Shown: positions 1-7,718, counted from the first letter of the stretch. The stretch: 46,652 bases of DNA from Planctomycetaceae bacterium (GCA_027487735.1 JAIYDA010000143.1:1-46652); one strand, 5' to 3'. Numbers and translations are program-made. Notes: a model not told the origin generated them from the letters alone.

Positions 1-2
1 CC

Positions 3-113
3 GCGAAGGCGATTGAGAACAGCGCGAACGCGGCGGCGGAAGCGCCCGCTGCGGGCGAGCCTGCGGCGAGCACGGATGGCGTGCAGCCGGCGGCAGAGAA
101 GAAGCCTGAGTAA
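3..113 (+). CDS. 3' end of an unidentified gene with Ala/Glu/Pro-rich tail (partial)
   Basis: An open frame runs in from the window edge and stops at TAA 111-113. The 36 visible codons are rich in Ala, Glu and Pro and end in KKPE. This kind of low-complexity tail occurs at the C-terminus of many secreted, ribosomal or nucleoid proteins in GC-rich bacteria, so the family cannot be named. A hairpin that looks like a terminator follows at 178-214, which supports a real gene end here. It belongs to the chromosomal flank, not to the mobile element. Confidence 0.5.
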   Translation, partial: AKAIENSANAAAEAPAAGEPAASTDGVQPAAEKKPE

Positions 114-177
114 GGTGCGTCTTGCTGCGCAGGGTTGCGTGGCGGGGCGAGCAAGCGCGTGAGGCGACAAGGTTCCC

Positions 178-214
178 GCGCGGCGGAGGTCTTTGAACCG
201 CCGCGCCTTTGTTT
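178..214 (+). terminator. Rho-independent terminator candidate after the partial gene
   Basis: GCGCGGCGG (178-186) pairs perfectly with CCGCCGCGC (198-206) around an 11-nt loop and is followed by the T-rich tail CTTTGTTT. It lies 65 bases after the stop of the partial gene. The rest of 114-454 shows no convincing reading frame; it holds this hairpin and a possible tRNA promoter. Confidence 0.6.
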
Positions 215-322
215 GCGCGCCCTCGCGTGCAGTTGCTCGCGTGAGGACCTTGCTGCGCTCGCAGGAAGCGATCACCATCCGGGCGTGGACTTTGGCTTGG
301 GCATCGGCCCGGGCAGCGAGCG

Positions 323-351
323 TGGACTGCTCGCGTGCAGCGGCCTAGAAT
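323..351 (+). promoter_or_regulatory. Possible sigma-70-like promoter ahead of tRNA-Pro
   Basis: TGGACT (323-328) and TAGAAT (346-351) are separated by exactly 17 bases and resemble -35 and -10 boxes. The site lies about 100 bases upstream of the tRNA and downstream of the preceding terminator, which is a sensible position for the tRNA promoter. The boxes are not perfect and there is no other support. Confidence 0.35.
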
Positions 352-454
352 GCCCCCCTGCCGTTGCCGCGATCAGCGTGAGAAATCAAGCGGGTTGCGA
401 CGGACGCGGGCGGGAATCGGGAAAGGAGTTGGCCTGTCTCGGCAGGTGACAATC

Positions 455-529
455 CGGGGTGTAGCGCAGCTTGGTTAGCGCGTCTGACTGGGGGTCAGAA
501 GGTCGGCGGTTCAAATCCGCCCACCCCGA
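455..529 (+). tRNA. tRNA-Pro (anticodon GGG)
   Basis: A complete cloverleaf can be drawn. The acceptor stem pairs CGGGGTG (455-461) with CACCCCG (522-528), with A529 as discriminator. The anticodon stem pairs TCTGA (483-487) with TCAGA (495-499) around a 7-base loop whose central triplet GGG (490-492) reads proline CCN codons. The T arm contains GTTCAAATC. CCA is not encoded. The C1-G72 end is typical of bacterial tRNA-Pro. Its 3' end is the attachment site of the mobile element, and the recombinase stop codon lies inside it on the other strand (511-513). Confidence 0.97.
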
Positions 530-2001
530 CTTGTTTCTGAGTAAAGCCCTTCGATGAGCACATCGAAGGGCTTTCTCGTTGTAAACACGGCACTTGCGCC
601 ATCGAGGGTGCAGTTCAAACAGACGATTTCGAGGATTCGCCGCTTCGTGGCGTAATCCGCAGAAACCCACGTGTTTTGCAGTGTTTGCGAGAGTTCAAAC
701 ACTTTGGCCGCGAGTTCGGCAGTCTCGTCGTGGGACCGGTCCAAAACGTCCAATTGCAGCTTGATGGACGCCAGCCGATCCCGAAGCTCCGTGTGCTTCC
801 GGGCGAAGGTGTCCTGATCCACGCCATCGCCGAGCCGCAGGTTCAAGAGCCGGTCCTGCTGGGCCACCAGGAGCGAGGATTGCCGCAGGAGTTCCTCCCG
901 CTGGGCCCGGGCGTCCGATTGGGCGTCCCGCGTCTGTGACGCGAGAACGGCCCGGAACCAGTCCCGAATCTCGGAGTCTTCGATCCGCATCCGGCCGAAC
1001 AGGGCCAGCACCTGACGGTCAAGCTCGGCCTCCGTGACTCGCACGCGGGGATGTCCGGGAGCGGTGTATCCGCTGCACCGGTAGTAGACGTAGTGCTGCT
1101 CGCCGGACTTCGTCCGCTTCGTTTTCCGCTCGCCTGTGATCGCTCGCCCGCAGTGGGCACAGGAGATCACATCGCCGGCGTACGTCATCTGGTGGGCGTG
1201 ATAGACCTTGTCGCCGAGGAGAGCCTGAACGCGGTCCCACGTCCCACGATCGACAAGCGGCTTCTGCTTGCCGGGGTACCACTGTCCCTTGAAAGGAATC
1301 TCGCCGATGTACGACCGATCCGTCAGCATCGCGTGCAGCTTGCTGCGCGTGAATCGGAGAGAATCCGAGCGGTACGTGGTCCCGTCCGCGTGCAGTCGAT
1401 CCCGGAGGGCGTCAAGAGTGAGCGGTTCATAGGCGTAGAGGTGGAAGATGTGCCGAACTGCCTCCGCCGCCGCTGTATCGACCTCTGTGACACAGCGGCC
1501 GTCCTTGCGGACGTTTCGATACCCGTATGGTGCCTTCCCGACAAACCAGCCTTCCTGAACGCGGCGGGCGAGGCCCTCGCGAACATCAACAGACTGTTGC
1601 TCCGTGTAGAAGCTCGCCATGTTGGCGAGCGTCCGACGCATCATGCGGCCGGCAGGATTGTTCTCGGTCGGTTGGGAAACGGAAATGAACGGCAGGTGAT
1701 ACTCGCTCTCCAGCCGTTCGAGTTCGACGTAGTCAAACAGATTGCGTGCTCCGCGGTCCAGTTTGTAGAAGAGCAGGCCATCGAGTTCCTCGGCGTGTTT
1801 CTTGCAGTAGGCGATCAGCTCACGGAAGGTCTTGCGCTCATCGGTTTTGCTCGCAGTCTCGGCGACGCGGAAGAAGCGGACAATCTCGCCGCCGGCAGCG
1901 ACGGCGTACCGCTTGAGCGAGTCCTCTTGCACCGCGAGCGAGAAGCCCTCTCGCTCCTGTTCCCGACTGCTCACACGTGCCAGACCAACGAAGCGTTTCA
2001 T
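511..2001 (-). CDS. Large serine recombinase (site-specific integrase)
   Basis: Predicted integrase/excisionase of the element, 496 aa from ATG 2001. That start follows a GGGAG site and lies 5 bases after the stop of the small gene upstream; a longer frame from 2142 would overlap that gene. The N-terminal resolvase domain carries the nucleophile in ARVSS (Ser11) and the active-site arginine motif KLDRGARN. It is followed by a recombinase domain (GKAPYGYRNVR), a zinc-ribbon segment with CAHC and a later Cys in YYRCSG, and a coiled-coil region (about 370-440), the standard order for large serine integrases. The last codons lie in the element hairpin and in the tRNA-Pro gene: TGA is at 511-513 and the final residues SRGGRI are partly tRNA sequence. 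It is the last gene of the leftward mobilization operon. In the circular element the C-terminus would differ (see 37948-38042). Confidence 0.95.
   Translation of the reverse strand: MKRFVGLARVSSREQEREGFSLAVQEDSLKRYAVAAGGEIVRFFRVAETASKTDERKTFRELIAYCKKHAEELDGLLFYKLDRGARNLFDYVELERLESEYHLPFISVSQPTENNPAGRMMRRTLANMASFYTEQQSVDVREGLARRVQEGWFVGKAPYGYRNVRKDGRCVTEVDTAAAEAVRHIFHLYAYEPLTLDALRDRLHADGTTYRSDSLRFTRSKLHAMLTDRSYIGEIPFKGQWYPGKQKPLVDRGTWDRVQALLGDKVYHAHQMTYAGDVISCAHCGRAITGERKTKRTKSGEQHYVYYRCSGYTAPGHPRVRVTEAELDRQVLALFGRMRIEDSEIRDWFRAVLASQTRDAQSDARAQREELLRQSSLLVAQQDRLLNLRLGDGVDQDTFARKHTELRDRLASIKLQLDVLDRSHDETAELAAKVFELSQTLQNTWVSADYATKRRILEIVCLNCTLDGASAVFTTRKPFDVLIEGLYSETSRGGRI
522..532 (+). repeat. 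attL core (tRNA side)
   Basis: CACCCCGACTT covers the 3' strand of the tRNA acceptor stem, the discriminator base and the three following bases. The identical 11-mer recurs at 38043-38053. The bases flanking each copy differ on both sides, so identity is limited to the core. A short core is usual for large serine recombinases. Confidence 0.8.
543..574 (+). terminator. Element-borne hairpin just downstream of the tRNA
   Basis: A perfect 14-bp stem (543-556 with 561-574) closes the 4-base loop AGCA. It lies 14 bases after the tRNA and 11 bases past the core repeat, so it comes from the element. On the plus strand it could replace the tRNA terminator that integration moved to 38057-38095. On the minus strand it is translated as part of the recombinase gene (about residues 475-485). 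The plus-strand tail CTCGTTG has only weak T content. Confidence 0.6.
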
Positions 2002-2006
2002 GGTGC

Positions 2007-2219
2007 TCACTCCCGGGCCAAGACGCCGAACAACCGCCCCGCGTTGAGCAGCAGTGTAACGGCATCCTGGACCGAAAGTGGTTCCTTGTAGTGCTTCTGC
2101 CAGACTTTCAAGGTCAGCCGGATCAGTTCCACAGTGATCCATTCTGGCGTGCCAGGTGGGATGACCACCGCCTCCGCAAGAACGGTTGCCGAGTTGGGTT
2201 GTTTCGGCTTCCGTGTCAT
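2007..2219 (-). CDS. Small conserved-type protein upstream of the recombinase
   Basis: Encodes 70 aa, rich in helix-forming residues (PEWITVELIRLTLKVWQ and DAVTLLLNAGRLFGVL). It has no membrane segment and no motif I can name. It ends 5 bases before the recombinase ATG and starts 6 bases after the preceding gene, so it is cotranscribed. Position and size would suit a recombination directionality factor or another recombinase accessory protein, but that is inference from neighbourhood only. Confidence 0.7.
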   Translation of the reverse strand: MTRKPKQPNSATVLAEAVVIPPGTPEWITVELIRLTLKVWQKHYKEPLSVQDAVTLLLNAGRLFGVLARE

Positions 2220-2225
2220 GGACGA

Positions 2226-2564
2226 CTACCTCTCGCGCCGCCGAACAATGCTCCGATTTCCGTGTGGCAGTACGGGACGCGCGACTGGTCCAGCCTCTGA
2301 CGTGATCGGGAGTGCCTCTCTCGGTGTGATGACCTCGATGGTCGGGTACTCAGGCTCGGTTTCCGGCTCGGCATCACGAATCAGGACTCGAACCGGAGAA
2401 CGCTGCTCTTCGGGTTCTTTCTGGCGCCAAAGAGGTGGAATCCGGTCGAGACGTGGTGTCACCAGGATTGCCCAGATGAGCCTCCAAGCAAGTGCCCCAA
2501 GCACCAGAGTGACCACCACACTCAAGAACACTTCCCCTTTGGAGATGAATGCGAGAGTGCTCAT
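2226..2564 (-). CDS. Small single-pass membrane protein of the mobilization operon
   Basis: 112 aa. Residues about 9-33 (VFLSVVVTLVLGALAWRLIWAI and neighbours) form one hydrophobic membrane segment. The remainder is charged, Pro/Glu-rich and probably cytoplasmic. There is no recognisable domain. It sits between two other small genes of the same leftward operon with 3- to 6-base gaps. A role at the membrane in DNA transfer is possible by context only. Confidence 0.65.
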   Translation of the reverse strand: MSTLAFISKGEVFLSVVVTLVLGALAWRLIWAILVTPRLDRIPPLWRQKEPEEQRSPVRVLIRDAEPETEPEYPTIEVITPREALPITSEAGPVARPVLPHGNRSIVRRRER

Positions 2565-2567
2565 GGT

Positions 2568-2879
2568 CTACTCCCTCTCCAGTTCGCGTGCATCACGCTC
2601 GGGTTCTTTTTCAGGCACGCTTCGCTCTTTGGCTTCCTTCACGAGCGCTTCGAGGGTGGGCTGAGCGACATCTTCACGCGAAGGTGCCGCGTCCACATTT
2701 CCACGCAATCCGTCAACCACCATGCTCGGTGGCTTGGTGGCCAGCATGCCGTACTCCGGGTGTTGGGCTGCAGTCCCGGGTCCGTAGAAAGCGGCCCCGA
2801 GCTCATGCAGTCCCTGCCGGAAATACGCCCCGAGGACTTCCTTGCTTCGACTCAGATTATCAAGCAGGTCCATGATCAA
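2568..2879 (-). CDS. Small soluble protein of the mobilization operon
   Basis: 103 aa with an acidic/basic, probably disordered C-terminal third (EKEPERDARELERE). The N-terminal half contains amphipathic stretches such as LLDNLSRSKEVLGAYFRQGL. I do not recognise the family. It is separated by 3 bases from the membrane-protein gene downstream and by 6 bases from the gene upstream, so it belongs to the same transcript as the coupling ATPase and recombinase. Confidence 0.6.
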   Translation of the reverse strand: MIMDLLDNLSRSKEVLGAYFRQGLHELGAAFYGPGTAAQHPEYGMLATKPPSMVVDGLRGNVDAAPSREDVAQPTLEALVKEAKERSVPEKEPERDARELERE

Positions 2880-2885
2880 CTCCTT

Positions 2886-3473
2886 CTATCGCCGCATCTG
2901 ATTCCGCTGCAGATCACGGAAACGCTCCGCGATTGACTGCTGCTCGATCAGTGCGTCGTTCAACTCAGACACGCGAGCCTTCTCCGCTTCTTCAATAGCC
3001 GACTGGCCGAGGAACATCCCGACCGACGAGGCGACGATGAGGCTGCCGGCGGGCCCGTCAATTTGCATGAGAATGCCGCCGACAACCAGTCCCAGCACTG
3101 GCTCGCAGGTCCCCTTCACTTTTGCTTCCGAGAACCGCTTGAAGTACCGCTGCAAGCGGGAAGTTCCGTTGTACCTGGTGTGAACGATTTCGCCCTTCTT
3201 CACCATGCGGTTGCTTTCGGCTTTGGCACGAGCGAGGTGCAGCATCGTGAGTGCCCAGAGGATGTAGAGCGCTGTCGGGCTCTCTCTGGGCCAGAAGATG
3301 GTCCAGAGAGGAAAGAGCAGCAGTGTGCCAAGAGCGTGGATGCCAAAGTACTTCGGCCCGACACCGCGTCGGAGCCACACTTCAAGAGGACTCGCAAGAA
3401 CACGCGCCGCGAACATGAGATAGTGCGCTGCTCGTGTGGATTTCTGACTGAAGCCTTGTCCATTGGTGTTCAT
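2886..3473 (-). CDS. Multi-pass membrane protein next to the coupling ATPase
   Basis: 195 aa from ATG 3473, preceded by GGAG with normal spacing. A longer frame would start inside the neighbouring gene. Hydrophobic segments occur around residues 45-62 (FGIHALGTLLLFPLWTIFW), 68-78 (ALYILWALTML) and 127-152 (VLGLVVGGILMQ...VGMFLGQSA), followed by a coiled-coil-like tail (EEAEKARVSELNDALIEQQ). No family was recognised. The neighbouring coupling ATPase lacks the usual N-terminal membrane helices, so this protein may be its membrane anchor, as in split coupling systems. That role is inferred from position and topology. Confidence 0.65.
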   Translation of the reverse strand: MNTNGQGFSQKSTRAAHYLMFAARVLASPLEVWLRRGVGPKYFGIHALGTLLLFPLWTIFWPRESPTALYILWALTMLHLARAKAESNRMVKKGEIVHTRYNGTSRLQRYFKRFSEAKVKGTCEPVLGLVVGGILMQIDGPAGSLIVASSVGMFLGQSAIEEAEKARVSELNDALIEQQSIAERFRDLQRNQMRR

Positions 3474-3535
3474 CTCGTTGCTCCGATGGCCCGTGGGAGT
3501 GCGTGGGCGATCCGGTAGTGCGTGGTCGTGCGCGG

Positions 3536-5008
3536 TCACAGGGACTGCTTGACGGCGGTGCGAAGCCAAGTGCGCCCGTTTGGAAACCGCCGCCCACCTT
3601 GGTAGACGATCGCCTCGGTGATCCAATCCGGGGCGCCGCCCTTGGCGAGAGAGTTGAGATCGCTGGCTTGAAGCTCGAACTCGTACTGCTCTGAGAAGCC
3701 AGCCGATACTCCGGTGTTGCCACCGCCGCCGAACAATGGCGCCAGCCAGTCTGATTCACGGGACGTGCTGCTGTTCATCACGAACTGGCGCGAGCGGCCG
3801 ATCAACTCCTGCATGTACTGGATGGTTTTGATGTCAGTCTGCTGGTGGCAGAACTGCGTCTGCAAGTTGCCGAGCAACGTGTGGACCTTCGCCTCCGATT
3901 GGGGACCAAAGGCTTCCAGGTAGTTGGTGATCCCTTGGGTCGCAAAGACAACTGCTGTCCTGCTGCTCCTCGCCGTTGTCTGAAATACTGGATCCCCCTC
4001 GGTCGCAAGGAGGTGCGACTCGTCGGCCACGATGAACGTGGGCCGGGGGTTCGCCGCCACGTCGCGCCGGCTGTGCGCCCGCTGCCAGCAGAACTTGAGG
4101 ATCACTTGGATGAGTTGTCCGATGTCTCGGTACACAAGGACGGGAAAATCCGCGATCACGATCGCGCCGTCGTAGCACATCGCTGGAGACACGTTCGGGC
4201 TGGGCGAAGAGAGCATGTCACGTGCCGCGCCGCGGCTGAGTTTGTCCGTTGTCGAAGTCAGCGTGCTCAGAACGACGCTCCGCGTACGAGAGCTGAGCGC
4301 GGCCCACTCGTTCAGAAAGAAGTTGAGTACAAGCTCCCAGTCGAGACGCTGAGATTCCGACTTCGGTGCCCTGTCAGCGACTTGGAGACGTTGATAGCAG
4401 AACGAACTCCGCTGCCAGTCCGCGCTCGCCACCTGTTCAACCGAGGATGGAGCCGAGGTAATCAGGCGATGCAGGTCCGGGATCGTGATTCTCTCCGGGC
4501 AATGGGAGAGGACCGTCAAACCGTGGCCGCACAGTCGGGCAGCCTCGTCGCGAAAGTACTGGTCCTCGCCACGCCCGCCACCACCGTCTTTGTTCCCAAG
4601 TCGCGCAGCGGTCATCAGCAACGCGGTCAGGTTCTCGACCAGCCCGGTCTTGCCCACTCCGCTCTGGACCTCAGCGTCGATGAAGTTGTAGCGCAACGGG
4701 CTGTCGGGAGAGAAGATCAGCAGGTCGGACTCTCTGCCAGCGTCGCGGGCCATTTTCACGTACGACGGGCAATCAAGTCCCTTTGCGGTCAGTAGCAGTC
4801 CGCCGAAGCCAGCGGAGAGCATGGCCTTGAGAATTGCAGCGAGCGAGCCTGATGACTTGCCGGAACCAGTGGTTCCGAAGATCTGTGTGCCCACACACGC
4901 ATCGCCGATCGTCCACGGAACACCATCGGCCCAATACAGCAGCGTGCGATCGAGGTCCCACCGTCCGGGTTGCTGAATCTGCTTTCGCTTCGTGAATGGC
5001 CAAGCCAT
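3536..5008 (-). CDS. VirD4/TraG/TraD-like type IV coupling ATPase
   Basis: 490 aa, start ATG 5008 with AAAGGA upstream. Walker A is GTTGSGKS (residues 45-52) and the Walker B acidic pair lies in FIVADESHLL (D329, E330). A region typical of the family (DQYFRDEAARLCGHG) lies between. These mark a FtsK/VirD4-superfamily DNA-pumping ATPase that would hand the relaxase-DNA complex to a transfer pore at the inner membrane. Unlike canonical VirD4 it has no hydrophobic N-terminus; a separate membrane protein is encoded next door (2886-3473). The gene starts 12 bases after the stop of the parB-like gene. No pore genes accompany it. Confidence 0.85.
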   Translation of the reverse strand: MAWPFTKRKQIQQPGRWDLDRTLLYWADGVPWTIGDACVGTQIFGTTGSGKSSGSLAAILKAMLSAGFGGLLLTAKGLDCPSYVKMARDAGRESDLLIFSPDSPLRYNFIDAEVQSGVGKTGLVENLTALLMTAARLGNKDGGGGRGEDQYFRDEAARLCGHGLTVLSHCPERITIPDLHRLITSAPSSVEQVASADWQRSSFCYQRLQVADRAPKSESQRLDWELVLNFFLNEWAALSSRTRSVVLSTLTSTTDKLSRGAARDMLSSPSPNVSPAMCYDGAIVIADFPVLVYRDIGQLIQVILKFCWQRAHSRRDVAANPRPTFIVADESHLLATEGDPVFQTTARSSRTAVVFATQGITNYLEAFGPQSEAKVHTLLGNLQTQFCHQQTDIKTIQYMQELIGRSRQFVMNSSTSRESDWLAPLFGGGGNTGVSAGFSEQYEFELQASDLNSLAKGGAPDWITEAIVYQGGRRFPNGRTWLRTAVKQSL

Positions 5009-5020
5009 ATCAAGTCCTTT

Positions 5021-5827
5021 CTAGAGTGCCGCCTGATCGCGGAGAGTGCGGACGAACGTGGCGAGCGAGAGGCCCTGTGACTTGGACTTCCGCGCTCGCG
5101 CCAACAGTTGCTCAAGGGCCTCCATCAGGCTGTCGAGCGTGAGGCCTTTGCCACCAACAGTGATTGACCGACCGCCGCCGAGGAGCGCGGTAACTCGGTT
5201 CGGTCCGTCTTTCGCCTGAGCCTGCGCCCGCCGCACCCGTTTCAGTTTCCGGGTGAGTGCATCGCGAGAGAGCTTGCCGCCAACCACTTCGGCGGCAAGG
5301 GCTGCCTGCTGTTCCGTAGTCTCCACGCGAGCGAGGAGGTACGCGGTGTCGGCGGGAATCTGGCCGCTTGCAACCTGGTCGCGAATGGTCTCTGGGAGTG
5401 TGAGCACACTAAGCGTGCGAGAGATGGTTGCTGGCGATTGTCCTAGCCGTTTGGCGACCTGGTCGGCGGTGAGCTTGCCCTGTTCCATGAGTTGTCGGAT
5501 CGCCTCCGCTCGCTCTAGCACCGTGAGGTCCTCACGTTGAAGGTTGCACGCGAGTTGCCGGGTCAGCACGTCGACGCCCGTCAACGGATCATCGACGACG
5601 AGAACGGGAACCTCCTTCACGTCGAGACTCCGGCAGGCGCGAAGCCGACGCTCCCCGTCAATGACGATTAGGCGGTCGCCTTCCTGTCGCACGAGCAGGG
5701 GCTGTTGAAGTCCCGATTCACGAATGCTGGCAGCGAGGCCCTCTATGCCTGATGTGCCAAAGAACTTGCGACTCTGCGGAATGACCGACAATCGATCGGT
5801 TGCTGCGAATGAGAGGGACGTGGTCAT
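5021..5827 (-). CDS. ParB/Spo0J-family nucleoid-binding protein
   Basis: 268 aa from ATG 5827, which overlaps the stop of the upstream gene (ATGA). The ParB N-terminal domain shows the nucleotide-pocket motif IDGERRLRA and the NLQREDL motif. A helix-turn-helix follows (LTADQVAKRLGQSPATISRTL). The C-terminal 100 residues are basic. ParB proteins bind parS sites and act as CTP-dependent clamps in partition, and related proteins occur as regulators in conjugative elements. It is 8 kb from parA and inside the mobilization operon, so it may regulate transfer rather than pair with that ParA. Confidence 0.85.
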   Translation of the reverse strand: MTTSLSFAATDRLSVIPQSRKFFGTSGIEGLAASIRESGLQQPLLVRQEGDRLIVIDGERRLRACRSLDVKEVPVLVVDDPLTGVDVLTRQLACNLQREDLTVLERAEAIRQLMEQGKLTADQVAKRLGQSPATISRTLSVLTLPETIRDQVASGQIPADTAYLLARVETTEQQAALAAEVVGGKLSRDALTRKLKRVRRAQAQAKDGPNRVTALLGGGRSITVGGKGLTLDSLMEALEQLLARARKSKSQGLSLATFVRTLRDQAAL

Positions 5828-6135
5828 TTGACGGACCTTCCTTCCTTGAAGCCCTGAGCGAACTCGTTTGCGTGTTCGCGCAGTACGCGTCCAATGCGCG
5901 ACACACTTGCAGCACAGTCGCCGACAAGGCGGGGCAACGTGGGGCTTCTCCAGACCCTTACGAGGACATAGACCATGAAGAGGTCGTCCGCCCACGTGAT
6001 CGGCGGGATCACGTCGGGCAACGCGTCTACGGGTGAGGCCACGTAGATCGCAACTGCACCGGTCATCAGCCACTTTTGCCAGAGTGGGAAGCCGACTTTG
6101 CACTGCTCAAACACTTTGCTGAAGGGATTAGACAT
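5824..6135 (-). CDS. DUF1232 (YkvA-type) small membrane protein
   Basis: 103 aa from ATG 6135, chosen because GGAG lies 8 bases upstream; a GTG at 6144 would add three residues. It contains the hallmark hydrophobic motif of DUF1232 proteins, YVASPVDALPDVIPP followed by DDL. The family is membrane-associated and its function is poorly known. It is translationally coupled to the parB-like gene and is the first gene of the leftward operon. Confidence 0.75.
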   Translation of the reverse strand: MSNPFSKVFEQCKVGFPLWQKWLMTGAVAIYVASPVDALPDVIPPITWADDLFMVYVLVRVWRSPTLPRLVGDCAASVSRIGRVLREHANEFAQGFKEGRSVK

Positions 6136-6178
6136 GAGAGACACTCCATGAAGTACGCCTGTTTCATGTCAGCCCAGT

Positions 6179-6226
6179 GCCGACATTGACCCGGGCCGAC
6201 ACTCTCAATCTACGTTGCTGTGTCGG
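6179..6226. promoter_or_regulatory. Possible operator: three CCGACA boxes upstream of the mobilization operon
   Basis: GCCGACA occurs at 6179-6185 and 6195-6201 in the same orientation, and TGTCGG at 6221-6226 in the opposite one. All lie in the 114-base gap upstream of the DUF1232 gene and downstream of the winged-helix gene. They could be binding sites for that regulator or the ParB-like protein. The boxes are short and could occur by chance. Confidence 0.25.
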
Positions 6227-6249
6227 ACTTACTCGGTGCGCACTCGGAA

Positions 6250-6708
6250 TCAAGCGAACTCACCCGCTGATCGCCTTGCCCTCTCCCACACCACGAGTTC
6301 GTGGCCCAACGGCGTCAACTGCACAGCACCACGTTCTCCGTCACGTACGAGAAGCCCCGACTCGAAGAGTGCTTTGCACACCTTTCGCAGTGTCTTATCG
6401 GAGAGCGTGCGTCCGAGCGATACGCCGCGCACGCTAGAGCCTGGCAAGCTCGGTAGTTCCAGGGACTTCGCGATGCTCACGTATGTGAGCCCTGTTGATT
6501 CGTAGCGCCATACAAATCCGAGAACATGACGCTGAGTCGGCGTGAGTGTGGCCCAAAGCGCACGATGGGTTGTATCGCGGCCAGAATGGCTGCCAGACTG
6601 ATCCGAGCGCGGCGTTATGGATCCCGGAGAGTCGGACTTAGCGAGTCCATGACTTCTACCAAGGGGCGTGGCGAGGCGCTGAGATGATTGCGTGTCTGTT
6701 CGTGACAT
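6250..6708 (-). CDS. Winged-helix DNA-binding protein
   Basis: 152 aa from ATG 6708, preceded by GGAG with 7-base spacing. The first 45 residues are Ser/Thr/Arg-rich and probably disordered. Residues about 50-145 fit a winged-helix fold: LTPTQRHVLGFVWRY, then an HTH region (YVSIAKSLELPSL), a recognition-helix region (SDKTLRKVCKALFESGLLV) and a wing (VQLTPLGHELV). MarR-like proteins share this pattern. It is likely a regulator of the adjoining leftward mobilization operon; target and ligand are unknown. Confidence 0.65.
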   Translation of the reverse strand: MSRTDTQSSQRLATPLGRSHGLAKSDSPGSITPRSDQSGSHSGRDTTHRALWATLTPTQRHVLGFVWRYESTGLTYVSIAKSLELPSLPGSSVRGVSLGRTLSDKTLRKVCKALFESGLLVRDGERGAVQLTPLGHELVVWERARRSAGEFA

Positions 6709-7170
6709 GTCGACGCTCCGACTCTGCTCGCACGGCGCTCGACCAGTACAGGTGAGCAACGAAGGCGCCATTGAGTCCACACATTGTGGACTCGGAAATG
6801 CACGCTGACATCCTCAACGGACGCCATCGATGTCTGTTCTGGGGTCCGATCCTCGATTTCAGCGCGTTAGAGAGGGTTGAGGCAACTACCGCATACGGTT
6901 GACAGTGCAGATAATCCCCGAGAAAACAGCATGGATTGACGAGGCAGTCGATGTAGCAGTGCGACTGCTCACCACTCGCCGCGGAACACGCCACAGTCAT
7001 AGACGCGACACGCAAACGACCCGCAGCAACAAGCTCAGTGTGCGTCCGGCTGCCTGAAGGCGAAGAGTCGCGGCATCGCATGGTGCGAATGCGAGTCATT
7101 ACGGTGTCTTGGGCTTGTACTGCACAAGCGCTCGTGCTATGCCAGTGTGGACGAACTGAGTGGCACGACA
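6709..7170. other. Intergenic region between divergent genes
   Basis: This 460-base gap separates the leftward winged-helix gene from the rightward small gene at 7171. Long frames cross it but have no start signals or recognisable composition. A TTGACA lies at 6899-6904 without a good -10 partner. I see no RNA gene or strong repeat. Confidence 0.4.
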
Positions 7171-7635
7171 ATGACAGGCGAACGAGATTCTGAGTCGGTA
7201 GAGGCACTGCGTGTGGCGATGCGTGCGATGCTGGCGACGCCGACTGGCGAGTATCGAGACGTCCGACGCTCAGCAGAGCGTGCGACCTTGGTGCTACGCG
7301 AAGAGATCGCAACGGCCGTGCAAGAAACCATAAACGCTCACATGAGTCGCCTTGCGAGTGCCACGTACTCAAACAAAAAAGTCATGGCGGCCGATGTTAC
7401 GGAAGAACTGCGAAATCTCGGGCTGGCGATCCGGTGCCCACGTACCGGACGAGCGTGTTCCTTGCAGGCCCATCCCGGTCGTGACCATGATGTAGGCCGG
7501 TTTAGGCTGGAGTACGCAGATGAAAGCGGCCAACGACACCATCCCATGACATCTGTAGAACTGCCCGCGTTGACCGTGATGCCGCTTCCCGTCGTCACAG
7601 CCAAGAATGCACATGGAACGAAAAGGGGCAGATAG
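7171..7635 (+). CDS. Small accessory protein of unknown function
   Basis: 154 aa from ATG 7171; a GTG at 7147 would add eight residues. The N-terminal half is helical and charged. The C-terminal half has a Cys/His-containing segment (AIRCPRTGRACSLQAHPGRDHD) followed by RFRLEY, which looks like a small beta-rich domain that may bind metal. I cannot name the family, though the pattern is reminiscent of hypothetical proteins carried on planctomycete mobile elements (recollection, unverified). It faces a converging gene at 7719 across 83 bases. Confidence 0.6.
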   Translation: MTGERDSESVEALRVAMRAMLATPTGEYRDVRRSAERATLVLREEIATAVQETINAHMSRLASATYSNKKVMAADVTEELRNLGLAIRCPRTGRACSLQAHPGRDHDVGRFRLEYADESGQRHHPMTSVELPALTVMPLPVVTAKNAHGTKRGR

Positions 7636-7718
7636 CTCAGTGAGAACGACCCGCGCGCTCAGAAGGGCCTCATCCCGCAGATTAAGCTCGCCCAAATACC
7701 CAAGCGAACAGATGGTGC

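Noticed and set aside
1051..2091. Rightward 346-codon frame opposite the recombinase
   Set aside because: It is the antisense frame of a clear serine recombinase with conserved motifs; long antisense frames are common at this GC content.
2002..2142. N-terminal extension of the recombinase frame to 543 aa
   Set aside because: The extra 47 residues overlap the small gene at 2007-2219 in another frame, have no resolvase similarity, and the internal ATG 2001 has a proper ribosome site directly before the resolvase domain.
6656..7372. Leftward 238-codon open frame across the 6.7-7.4 kb gap
   Set aside because: It overlaps real genes on both sides, is rich in Cys, His and Ser as expected of a random frame in GC-rich DNA, and shows no domain.
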